NCBI RefSeq assembly: GCF_024400535.1
Contig: NZ_CP038800.1
Location: 2,604,001-2,668,000 of the forward strand
DNA length: 64,000 nt
Source: Treponema denticola
Lineage (GTDB): Bacteria > Spirochaetota > Spirochaetia > Treponematales > Treponemataceae
Direction: 5' to 3'
In this document: positions 35,031-42,916 of the stretch, piece after piece
Numbering within the stretch: position 1 is the stretch's first letter
Layout of the letters: each line of letters begins with the position of its first letter
The notes under the pieces: generated by a model
Database searches by the model: none
Seen by the model: only the letters and a program-made list of their open reading frames with translations
Told to the model about the DNA's origin: nothing
Made by a program: the position numbers and the translations under genes

Positions 35031-37277
35031 ATGAAACGATTTTTTTATTTGCTAACGGCCTTAGCCGTTATACTGTCCTCATGCTCTTTCGGAATAAAGA
35101 CTCCCGAAAGTTCAAAGCATGAAAAAATTAAGGAAAGTTTAAATATAGACATTCCTGCCCTTACCGAAAAAGGACTTGAAGATATTGTAGAAGGTTCTTT
35201 TATCGTAAAAACTGCCTCAAATTTTGACAAAACCCTTTTTGGAAAAGAAGGCTTTGAAGTTAGAGGTTTTGTTTCCCTTAGAGGCGAAGATATCCGATAT
35301 TGGAACATCCACAAGGAAGGAAATGCAAAAAAGAACCTTTCAAGGGTACTTTTTATTAAGGGAGTTCTTTCAGCCGAATATGATTATAAGGTTGAAGAAC
35401 CTAAATATACCAAAGGCCCAATTTCTCAAGGTAAACAGCCTATAGAAGCTATGGGACTCCTCAATGGAGATTACCTTAATGACCCCATAGCCAATAATTC
35501 GGATTACGGGCTTAAGATAACCGAAGCTTTAAGAGCCTATAAGGATGTGGGCTACGAGAATAAACAGGTAGTTGTAGGCATTATCGATACCGGTATTAAC
35601 ATGGAGCATAGAGATTTTAAAGACGATAGCAACAAATCTATCGTGCTTTATGCAAAATCCGCCGCAACCGACAAGACAGGAAAGACTTATGTAGGAGACG
35701 GAAACGCCTTTACAGAAATACCCATAGGCGAAAACTGGGACCATGGAGAACACGGTACTCACTGTTCGGGTACCATAGCAGCTCGCGGTGATAACCATGT
35801 GGGTATTGCAGGCGTTGCATGGAAAAATACAAAAATTATCTCTTATCAAGGCTTAGGTATTAAAGACGGCGGAAGAACTTGGGCTATTTACGGTGCAATG
35901 GCAGACCTCGTAGATACCGTAGAAATTTTGCGTAAACCTAAGGCAGACCGCTCAGCTGAAGAAATTGATGCTCTCCCCTCCTATCTTAAAGATACCGACT
36001 ATCAAATTACCCAAAAAACTGTTCCTGTAAATATGAGTTTGGGAGGTTCATACGGCACCGAATTCGCATTTGCTGTTCTAACCAATGCCGTAAAAAATGA
36101 TGTTCTTCCCGTAATCGCTATGGGAAATGAAGGCCGCTATACTGCAGCTTACCCTGCCGCCTTCCCCGGCGTACTTGCAGTAGGAGCTACTACGGCACAA
36201 GATAAGCAAAAAGACTTTAGCAATAATGGGGCATGGATAAGTATTTCCGCCCCCGGCGACGGAGTTATGTCTTGTAATGTACACGGAGATGATTCTTACC
36301 AGAGTATGAGCGGTACATCCATGGCTACTCCCTTTATAACCGGAACCATAGGCTATCTTTTATCCTTCGATAATGCCCGTAATTTGACACCCTATCAGAT
36401 TAAGACCTTACTCGAAAGGACTGCCGATAAGATTGACGGAATGGGTGAGTTTGATGAACGCTACGGTTACGGACGGGTCAATGTGTTCAAGGCAGCCAAG
36501 GCTGTAAAAGACGGCGGTTCTGAAATTCCTGCTCCAAATGACATCTATAGTGAGGCGGAAATAAGGGTTAAAGTAACCAATAAGGGACAAGCGGTATCGG
36601 GAAACAAAATCACCTTAATTGATAGCGTTACTAAAGCCCCTCTTGCCTTTGTTGCCGATTTGAATGACCAGTCCCCTGTCGTTTTTAAAGGTCTTATCAA
36701 AGGCAGACAGTACTCCGTTTATACAAATTTTGCCGGAGAAGCTAAAGAAAAAACATTTACGGTAACAGACACGGATCAAAACATTACTATAGCTTTTAAT
36801 AAGGAAATCGTATGGGTTTCTACGGTGCCTTCTTTGCATTATAACGGCGGTAAAGACAAAACCGATACTCAAATTGCAGTTTTTGAAGAAAAAGCCGACG
36901 GTTCGCCTGATTTCGATAACCCTGTTATTAAATATGACCAAGGTGAGCTTGATACAACCTATTTTGTTGCAATGCCCGGTAAAAAGTACTATGTGCTTAT
37001 TACAGGTTATATTGATTCGAAGAAGGTTTTCCATGGTGGTAACTATGCGGTAAAGATCGGAGATACAGCTCTTAATCCTGACGGTGAAGGTATTACCGAC
37101 GGAGCCCGTACTGCAGCTGAGAACGATAGCCATGAACCGGATAATGATCCTACCCAAGCTAAGGCAAAGGGTGATGCATGGAATAAGACATTCGCCTGCA
37201 ACTTGGTTTCTCCCGGTAAGGATGCGGATGGCAATGATAAGCCGGATTATGACTTTTTCTATATTGAATTGCCGTAA
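35031..37277 (+). CDS. prtP: PrtP, dentilisin (chymotrypsin-like protease, subtilase S8)
   Basis: This is a 748-residue lipoprotein protease. Lipobox LSSC is near residue 18. A propeptide-like region runs to ~residue 150. The S8 catalytic triad is D186 (VVGIIDTGIN), H241 (GEHGTHCSG) and S430 (SGTSMATPF); the oxyanion Asn lies in AMGNEG. The C-terminal ~250 residues are beta-rich domains ending YDFFYIELP. Dentilisin is the main surface protease and virulence factor of T. denticola, degrading host matrix and complement proteins and processing the major surface protein. prtP starts 16 nt after prcA, behind GGAGG. Confidence 0.96.
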   Translation: MKRFFYLLTALAVILSSCSFGIKTPESSKHEKIKESLNIDIPALTEKGLEDIVEGSFIVKTASNFDKTLFGKEGFEVRGFVSLRGEDIRYWNIHKEGNAKKNLSRVLFIKGVLSAEYDYKVEEPKYTKGPISQGKQPIEAMGLLNGDYLNDPIANNSDYGLKITEALRAYKDVGYENKQVVVGIIDTGINMEHRDFKDDSNKSIVLYAKSAATDKTGKTYVGDGNAFTEIPIGENWDHGEHGTHCSGTIAARGDNHVGIAGVAWKNTKIISYQGLGIKDGGRTWAIYGAMADLVDTVEILRKPKADRSAEEIDALPSYLKDTDYQITQKTVPVNMSLGGSYGTEFAFAVLTNAVKNDVLPVIAMGNEGRYTAAYPAAFPGVLAVGATTAQDKQKDFSNNGAWISISAPGDGVMSCNVHGDDSYQSMSGTSMATPFITGTIGYLLSFDNARNLTPYQIKTLLERTADKIDGMGEFDERYGYGRVNVFKAAKAVKDGGSEIPAPNDIYSEAEIRVKVTNKGQAVSGNKITLIDSVTKAPLAFVADLNDQSPVVFKGLIKGRQYSVYTNFAGEAKEKTFTVTDTDQNITIAFNKEIVWVSTVPSLHYNGGKDKTDTQIAVFEEKADGSPDFDNPVIKYDQGELDTTYFVAMPGKKYYVLITGYIDSKKVFHGGNYAVKIGDTALNPDGEGITDGARTAAENDSHEPDNDPTQAKAKGDAWNKTFACNLVSPGKDADGNDKPDYDFFYIELP

Positions 37278-37310
37278 TTAATAACGGTTATTTAAGCTCT
37301 TATGCTTTTA

Positions 37311-37357
37311 CCCCCGTAAGACGGATGCCTTAAAAGGCCCTTACGGGGGTTTTTTTA
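37311..37357 (+). terminator. Strong terminator of the dentilisin operon
   Basis: CCCCCGTAAG (37311-37320) pairs perfectly with CTTACGGGGG (37340-37349), and T8 follows. A smaller GCCTT/AAGGC stem lies inside the loop. Confidence 0.93.
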
Positions 37358-37368
37358 TGATTTTCCGT

Positions 37369-37974
37369 TTATAGACCGCATATTGAAACAAGTTTTCTTT
37401 TTAAGCCTTCAAGACCCTCGCCCGTCTTAACCGAAATTTCTACGGCTTCGGGGTATCGCTCTTTTAAGCTCAGTATTTGGGCCTCATCAAAAACTTCATC
37501 CATTTTGTTTATTGCGATTATAGAGGGCTTACCACTGCAAGAAAGCTCGTCTAAGACTTTTTTTGTTACTTCAAGACATTCAGGCATTGCAGGATGGGCT
37601 GCATCGCAGACTATGATTAAAAAATCTGCAAGGGCTGCTTCAAGGTTTCGCTGAATACGGGGGCTTACCGCACTGTTAAACACAACAAGGTCGGCTCCTT
37701 CTTCTTCGATAGCTTGAGCAATTTTTTCAAGCTGCCCCGAACCTACAAGAGTCGCAGGGTTTTCTTTTGCTATTCTAAAGCGGAGGGATGATAGGGACTT
37801 TAAAAAGATGGTTTCAACAAGACTTTTTAGCTCCTTTTCTTCTATTTCTTTTAGGGCTTCCGCAGTTTTTTCCTGTAATGTGGAGCGGCTTATATAAGAG
37901 CTTGAGGCCGGCCCTGAAAATATATCCGTAAAAATAAGTAGGGCCTTTTTTGTTTCGTTATCGGTTATATACAT
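37369..37974 (-). pseudogene. hflX: HflX-type ribosome-associated GTPase with the P-loop region deleted
   Basis: The 201-residue frame keeps part of the HflX N-terminal nucleotide-binding domain (SGQLEKIAQAIEEEGADLVVFN, VSPRIQRNLE). It then jumps directly to the end of the G domain (LADFLIIVCDAAHP, AINKMDEVF, VEISVKTGEGL). The helical linker, the GxxxxGKS P-loop and the G2/G3 motifs, normally ~170-200 residues, are gone. The frame is kept, so a deletion between similar LEAAL/LEEAAL-type sequences is likely. It cannot bind GTP normally. Whether the short product still docks on ribosomes is unknown. Confidence 0.8.
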
Positions 37975-38030
37975 GCGGTGAAGCTCCTTTGTAAATTATC
38001 AATCTGTTAGACTATCATGCAGTTGCATTT

Positions 38031-38489
38031 TTATAATTTTTGGATCATTATCAAACATGGATTCCACTCATCCCAGAGTGTAGGAAAAACTTCTAATTTT
38101 TTAAATCCTTGTTTTTTATAAAAGGCTATTGTTTGGTCATATTCTTTATAATGTCCTTCATCTACCGTTTTTACCTGTATATAATCATATTTAGTTGAAG
38201 CAAATTTTTTCAGCTCATTAAATAATAATGTGCCGATTCCCTTATTGTGATATATTTTTTTTACTCCCATACAATGCACATCAGCACAATCAGGGCTTGA
38301 TTCGGTTAATGTTATAAACCCGATAATTTTATCATTTTCCTTTGAGGCCCATAAATCCAATTCTTTTGAATCATTGATATACTCTTTTGTGCTTTCAGGC
38401 AAGCCGAACCATTCCGGTAAATCCGTCAAAACTTCTTCGACAATTTTTGCTTTTTCGTCTTTGTTTTCTATTTTTATAATTTTTATCAT
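38031..38489 (-). CDS. GNAT-family N-acetyltransferase
   Basis: This is a 152-residue protein. The acetyl-CoA pyrophosphate loop VKKIYHNKGIGTLLF corresponds to motif A (R/Q-x-x-G-x-G/A). DVHCMGV is the preceding strand and TIAFYKKQGFKKLE is motif B. It starts behind GGAG and is complete. The substrate is unknown. It sits alone between the hflX remnant and the second prcB copy. Confidence 0.9.
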   Translation of the reverse strand: MIKIIKIENKDEKAKIVEEVLTDLPEWFGLPESTKEYINDSKELDLWASKENDKIIGFITLTESSPDCADVHCMGVKKIYHNKGIGTLLFNELKKFASTKYDYIQVKTVDEGHYKEYDQTIAFYKKQGFKKLEVFPTLWDEWNPCLIMIQKL

Positions 38490-38620
38490 AAACGGCTCCT
38501 ATTTTTTACCAGTATATTACCTAATTCAAGATACCACACTTTTTCTCTCGGACACAATAGGGTAACTTTTATATTTGAAATTGTCATCGTTCTTCTCTCA
38601 TTAACTTTACATTTGTATCG

Positions 38621-38725
38621 TTAGAATATAGGTATTTCACCCTCATATCTTTTTGATTTTCCCCTCGCATTATAGTGTTCGGGTCCGTTTAATTCAATCG
38701 CAAGAACTGCTTCTTTTATAAGGCA
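38621..38725 (-). pseudogene. C-terminal fragment of an unidentified gene cut by the prcB duplication
   Basis: A minus-strand frame reads ...EAVLAIELNGPEHYNARGKS... and stops at TAA 38623-38621. It looks protein-like: 'L-A-I-E-L-N/D' followed by a histidine is common in nuclease-like folds. It is open exactly to the point (~38725) where the prcB-like duplication begins. No start is visible. This is a low-confidence fossil. Confidence 0.3.
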
Positions 38726-39215
38726 CTTGCCAAAATACATGGGAGCATGATACACTCATTAACATGAATATAAAATATTTTTATACAATTTTATTTTTAG
38801 GTTTATTGGTTTTAAGCTGTACAAGCGTAAAAGAGGCACGGTTACCGGAAGCAGAATCGAATCTCTCTGCCGATATTCCCTCTACGGCCCCTATAGAAAC
38901 GGCAGGGATAAATACAGTTCACCACGAATTGCTGATGTCAGGAAATAATGCAAAAAACGGAATAGATCAAACTATTAGAGAACAAGGTCAATTGGATAAT
39001 CTTTATTCAATTCTCTACGGTAATAACCGTAAAGCTCCAAAAATTGATTTTAGCCGTAAAGCTGTCATAGTTTTAACATGCGGTCCCTTTAATACTGGAG
39101 GATATAACATTGAAATTATTTCAGCTATAAAAATGGGGAACTCCATTGAGCTTTTATGGGAGGTTAAAACTCCCGAGCCATGGGATATTGTAACTCAGGC
39201 AATTACCCGCCCTTA
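38725..39215. repeat. Duplicated prcB promoter and 5' coding segment
   Basis: The segment aligns with 31246-31736 at a constant offset of 7479 bp with no net gap. It covers the promoter, signal peptide and ~150 codons. Codons ~23-50 are clearly diverged, while codons ~55-150 are almost identical. Similarity stops abruptly at AITRPY. Confidence 0.9.
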
Positions 39216-39393
39216 CATGGGTGAAGTGTATAATTATTTAGAACTTTTACAATACAAAATACTCTATAAAAAGCAACATGAAGAATCTGTAAAAAGATTT
39301 CCTAATCTTCGGCCAGACATTTTAAAGCAACCAAATTTCTATATGTGGCCGGCTTTTGACGAACCATTGGAAGATTTTAAGGAGTATATGTGA
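38764..39393 (+). CDS. Chimeric PrcB-antitoxin protein
   Basis: This is a 209-residue product. Residues 1-152 are a second PrcB with lipobox LLVLSC (Cys19). After AITRPY the sequence switches to MGEVYNYLELLQYKILYKKQ and ends in FDEPLEDFKEYM. That tail is the ending of DUF2281-type antitoxins paired with PIN toxins. The original antitoxin ATG survives as the Met in 'YMGEV'. The chimera has its own copy of the prcB promoter. It would put an antitoxin tail on a surface lipoprotein. Any function is doubtful, but competition with PrcB is conceivable. Confidence 0.8.
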   Translation: MNIKYFYTILFLGLLVLSCTSVKEARLPEAESNLSADIPSTAPIETAGINTVHHELLMSGNNAKNGIDQTIREQGQLDNLYSILYGNNRKAPKIDFSRKAVIVLTCGPFNTGGYNIEIISAIKMGNSIELLWEVKTPEPWDIVTQAITRPYMGEVYNYLELLQYKILYKKQHEESVKRFPNLRPDILKQPNFYMWPAFDEPLEDFKEYM

Positions 39394-39530
39394 AATATTT
39401 TTTAGATACTCATGCACTTCTATGGTATTTGTTTGATAAGCTTCTAATTACAATGGCACAAGAAAATAATTTAACGATTGTTACAAAAGATACAAAGATT
39501 CCGTTGTATGATGTAAAAACTGTTTGTTAA
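39390..39530 (+). pseudogene. PIN-domain (VapC-like) toxin with internal deletion
   Basis: A 46-residue frame starts at GTG 39390, overlapping the chimera's stop as in a toxin-antitoxin operon, behind AAGGAG. It reads MKYFLDTHALLWYLF, the start of a PIN toxin, then joins directly to LLITMAQENNLTIVTKD, the end. About 80 central residues with the other acidic catalytic residues are missing, so the nuclease is dead. The frame is intact across the deletion. Confidence 0.8.
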
Positions 39531-39549
39531 AACATTAAGAAGGTTTTAA

Positions 39550-40599
39550 TTGAAAATGAATAAAAATATAATCGCGATTATTTATGCAGTTGCTGCAGCA
39601 GCTTTCTATGCATTGAATGTTCCTTGTTCCAAAATACTTCTTCAAAATATTTCACCTGTATTTATGGCCGGACTTCTTTATATTGGAGCAGGGCTTGGCG
39701 TAGGAATTTTATATTTATTCAATTTTAAAAAAGAGCAAAAATCTGAACGGCTTGATAAAAATTATTTACCGTACACTATTGGAATGATTTTCCTTGATAT
39801 TGCCGCTCCAATTTTGTTAATGCTTGGAGTGAAATACGGAACTTCATCAAATGCATCTTTGCTTGGAAATTTTGAAATAGCAGCTACATCATTAATTGCA
39901 TTGATTATATTCAAGGAGAAAGTTACATGGAGATTATGGCTTGCAATTCTTTTTATTACTGCTTCAAGTATAATTCTTTCGTTTGAAAATATTGAAGGAT
40001 TAAATTTTTCCATAGGCTCTTTGTTTGTTCTTGGAGCAACAATTTGCTGGGGCTTGGAAAATAATTGTACCCGCAGAATGTCGGATAAAAGTACATATCA
40101 GATTGTAACAATAAAAGGACTTTGTTCAGGATTCGGTTCGATAATTGTAGCTTTTGTTTCAGGTGAAACCGATTTTACTCTTAAATATATTCCTTTCGCA
40201 TTATTGTTGGGATTTGTATCCTACGGATTAAGTATTTTTACATACATTCGTGCTCAAAAATACTTGGGTGCAGCTAAAACAAGTGCATATTATTCGATTG
40301 CACCATTCATAGGAACATTTTTGGCTTTTGTATTATTAAAAGAAAAAATATCAATTAAATATATATCGGCATTATTCGTAATGATTATAGGTACTGCCTT
40401 TGCCGTGTATGACACATTAATTAGAAAACATTTGCACGGACATAGGCATACATTTACACATACACATAACGGCATAACGCATACCCATACAATATCCCAT
40501 TCTCATTTACATAATCACTTTATTTCTGATTCAAAACATGGTCATCATCATAGCATTGAGGAATTAGAGAATGAATTAAAAATTGAGTCAGGGAAATAA
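39550..40599 (+). CDS. EamA/DMT-family permease with histidine-rich C-terminal tail
   Basis: This 349-residue transporter has ten membrane segments in two EamA repeats (AAAFYALNVPCSKILLQNI..., LFVLGATICWGLENNC...). After residue ~292 a soluble tail carries alternating histidines (HGHRHTFTHTHNG, THTHTISHSHLHNH, HGHHHS), about 20 His in 50 residues. Such tails bind Zn, Ni or Co, so metal transport or metal-regulated activity is suggested, although most DMT members carry metabolites. TTG 39550 is 6 nt after AGAAGG; ATG 39556 is an alternative start. Confidence 0.85.
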   Translation: MKMNKNIIAIIYAVAAAAFYALNVPCSKILLQNISPVFMAGLLYIGAGLGVGILYLFNFKKEQKSERLDKNYLPYTIGMIFLDIAAPILLMLGVKYGTSSNASLLGNFEIAATSLIALIIFKEKVTWRLWLAILFITASSIILSFENIEGLNFSIGSLFVLGATICWGLENNCTRRMSDKSTYQIVTIKGLCSGFGSIIVAFVSGETDFTLKYIPFALLLGFVSYGLSIFTYIRAQKYLGAAKTSAYYSIAPFIGTFLAFVLLKEKISIKYISALFVMIIGTAFAVYDTLIRKHLHGHRHTFTHTHNGITHTHTISHSHLHNHFISDSKHGHHHSIEELENELKIESGK

Positions 40600-40732
40600 A
40601 GCCATGTCTGTAGATAGAAAAATTTTATGTAAAGAGATGTTTACAACATCTTAATATTCCAATCTTCATCATTGACTAATTATAAGCATTTATGATAATA
40701 TATCTAAAAATTTAATATATTGTGAGGTTTTT

Positions 40733-41326
40733 ATGATAGAAGTAAATGCTATGGGACAGGCTTGTCCTATTCCCGTTATTATGGCGAAAAAGGCTGTCAG
40801 GGAAAATACGGGTAAAGAAAATATCTCGGTCAAGGTGGATAATGAGGTTGCAACTCAAAACCTTTCAAAGATGGCGGCTCAGCTAGGTATAGGGATTGAA
40901 GTAAACAAGGTTTCGGAAAAAGAGTTTACCGTTCTTTTAAAGGCAAAAGACGGTGTAAATTTAAATCCTGTTGCCGTTCCTCAAACTTCAAGCGGAGAAT
41001 ATGCTGTTGTGATAAACTCGGATCAGATGGGGTCTGGAGATGAAGGCTTCGGCAAAAAGCTTTTAGAAGGCTTTATCTATGCACTCACGGAACAGGATGT
41101 GCTTCCCAAGTTCGTTGTCTGCTATAATTCGGGTGTAAAGCTTACAACCGAAAACGAAAAAACCGTAAACGACCTAAAAGCTCTTGCCTCTCAAGGCTGC
41201 GAAGTTCTGTCTTGCGGCTTGTGTCTTGACTTTTACGGACTTAAAGAAAAGCTCAAGGTAGGAACCCCTACAAATATGTACCGCATTACCGAAATTATGC
41301 GCACCCACTTTGTAGTACGCCCATAG
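40733..41326 (+). CDS. yedF: YedF-type selenium/sulfur carrier-like protein
   Basis: This is a 197-residue protein. The N-terminal TusA-like domain has the sulfur-carrier motif AMGQACPIPVIMAKKA with Cys11. The C-terminal DsrE-like domain follows (VVINSDQMGSGDEGFGKKLLEGFIYAL, SQGCEVLSCGLCLDFYGL), with three extra cysteines. YedF proteins cluster with selenium-utilisation genes. Here it is followed by DUF3343 and a cysteine desulfurase-like gene, the typical trio linked to labile selenium enzymes. The biochemical step is not established. Confidence 0.9.
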   Translation: MIEVNAMGQACPIPVIMAKKAVRENTGKENISVKVDNEVATQNLSKMAAQLGIGIEVNKVSEKEFTVLLKAKDGVNLNPVAVPQTSSGEYAVVINSDQMGSGDEGFGKKLLEGFIYALTEQDVLPKFVVCYNSGVKLTTENEKTVNDLKALASQGCEVLSCGLCLDFYGLKEKLKVGTPTNMYRITEIMRTHFVVRP

Positions 41327-41366
41327 TTTACCAAAGTATAGCAAAAAAGAATAACGGAATAAAGAT

Positions 41367-41711
41367 TTGAAAACCTACGGAGTTTTTTCGTTTTCGTCTT
41401 CTCATCATGCGATAGCCGCTGAAGCTGTAACTGCTGACGCACTTACAGCTTCAGGTGAAGTTTCCGATGCTGAAGCATTGGAAACTTCGGGAGATTTTTC
41501 TTCTGCTGCAATTGAGGGCCTGACTGAGGCGAGGCTTATTCCTCTTCCGCCTGAAATTTCTGCGGGCTGCGGTTTGGTTTTGCGGGTAAATGAAGAAGGC
41601 ATAAAAATGGCTTCACGCCTTTTAAGCGAGGCCGAAATTCCTTATACGGGAACTTATCTTTTAAAAATAGAAACAAATAAAAGGTTTGTGGAAAAATATG
41701 ATCTATCTTGA
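41367..41711 (+). CDS. DUF3343 protein (putative Se/S carrier-like) with extra Ser/Ala/Glu insert
   Basis: This is a 114-residue protein with a TTG start (41367) giving MKTYGVFSFSSSHHAIAAE, the expected family opening. Family ends are present (IPLPPEISAGCGLVLRV with the conserved Gly-Cys-Gly). Between them residues ~20-50 form a low-complexity insert (VTADALTASGEVSDAEALETSGDF) that normal ~80-residue members lack. The end overlaps the desulfurase-like gene by 14 nt. Confidence 0.8.
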   Translation: MKTYGVFSFSSSHHAIAAEAVTADALTASGEVSDAEALETSGDFSSAAIEGLTEARLIPLPPEISAGCGLVLRVNEEGIKMASRLLSEAEIPYTGTYLLKIETNKRFVEKYDLS

Positions 41712-42846
41712 CAATAGCGCAACCACCCTTCAAAAGCCTGAAAGCGTGGCCCAAGAGGTATTTAAGGGGATTGCTTCACATCAATTCGGAAATCCGGGGA
41801 GAGGAGCTCATAGTACGGCCCATGCAGCGCTCACAGAGCTTTTTAAAACAAGGCAAACTTTGGCAAAGCTTTTTAATATAAAAAATCCCTTAAAAGTTGC
41901 TCTTTGTCAAAATGCTACATCTGCCTTAAACCTTGTTATAAAAAGCCTTTTTTCAGGCAAAGAAAATACTCACATCATAACCACCGTTCTTGAACATAAC
42001 TCGGTCTTGCGCCCCCTTTATCAGCTCGAAAAAGAAGGAGCCGAACTTTCCATTATCCCTATCCAAGACGGCTTTTTGTGCTATGAACTCATAGAAAAAG
42101 AAGTCAAATCAAACACTAAAGCCATTATTGTAAACCACTGCTCAAACGTGATAGGCTCAATCTGTAACTTGGAGTCTGTTCATTCCATATGCAAAAAACA
42201 CGGCCTAATCTTAATTGTAGATGCTTCTCAAAGTGCGGGTACAATTCCTATAGACGTATCAAAATACGGGCAAAGCATTTTTTGTTTTACCGGCCACAAG
42301 GGGCTCTATGGGCCGCAGGGCACGGGCGGTATTATCGTAAACGGAACCTTTGATTTTGCCTCCGTCTTTTCGGGAGGAAGCGGAGTTCACTCTTTCGATA
42401 AAACTCACCCCTCCGAGATGCCCGACATCTTTGAAGCGGGTACCATGAATGTTCCGTCCTTTATGGGTTTAAATGCAGGGGCGTCCTACGTTTTAAAAAC
42501 AGGAATCTCTTCCATTCAAAAGAAATTGGCCGATTTAAAATTGCTTTTTATCGAGGAAATAAAAACTATTCCTAATCTTAAAATATACGGGAATCCTTGG
42601 AGCGAAAAAACGGGAGCTGTTGTAGGTATAAATATAGGAGATATTCCCTCGGGAGAAGTAAGCCGCCGCCTCGATGAAGAGTTCGGCATCGCAAGCCGGC
42701 CGGGTGCCCACTGTGCTCCCTTGGTACACAAGGCTCTCGGAACCGAAGAGCAGGGTATAGTCCGCTTTAGTTTTTCTTCTTTTAATACCTTTGAAGAAGT
42801 CAAGCAAGCTGCCGAGGCCTTAAAACAAATAGCTCAAAACTCATAA
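41698..42846 (+). CDS. Class V aminotransferase-fold cysteine desulfurase / selenocysteine lyase-like
   Basis: This is a 382-residue protein when started at MIYLDNSATTLQKP; the four extra upstream codons lack family similarity. The PLP-binding Lys lies in CFTGHKGLYGPQGTGG, DASQSAGTIPID holds the cofactor Asp, and the conserved Cys is in RPGAHCAPL. This matches the TIGR01977-like group often beside yedF. It probably releases S or Se from (seleno)cysteine for the YedF/DUF3343 carriers. Confidence 0.88.
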   Translation: MIYLDNSATTLQKPESVAQEVFKGIASHQFGNPGRGAHSTAHAALTELFKTRQTLAKLFNIKNPLKVALCQNATSALNLVIKSLFSGKENTHIITTVLEHNSVLRPLYQLEKEGAELSIIPIQDGFLCYELIEKEVKSNTKAIIVNHCSNVIGSICNLESVHSICKKHGLILIVDASQSAGTIPIDVSKYGQSIFCFTGHKGLYGPQGTGGIIVNGTFDFASVFSGGSGVHSFDKTHPSEMPDIFEAGTMNVPSFMGLNAGASYVLKTGISSIQKKLADLKLLFIEEIKTIPNLKIYGNPWSEKTGAVVGINIGDIPSGEVSRRLDEEFGIASRPGAHCAPLVHKALGTEEQGIVRFSFSSFNTFEEVKQAAEALKQIAQNS

Positions 42847-42877
42847 AAAAAGCAGCCGATTTTTAAAACCGGCCGCT
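42844..42877 (-). terminator. Terminator of the yajC-secD-secF operon
   Basis: On the minus strand AGCGGCCG (42877-42870) pairs with CGGCTGCT (42858-42851), one mismatch, followed by seven T residues. It overlaps the stop of the convergent desulfurase-like gene. Confidence 0.75.
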
Positions 42878-42916
42878 TGGCTTAAAATAATTTCTACTGA
42901 GATTTATTCTCTCTTG

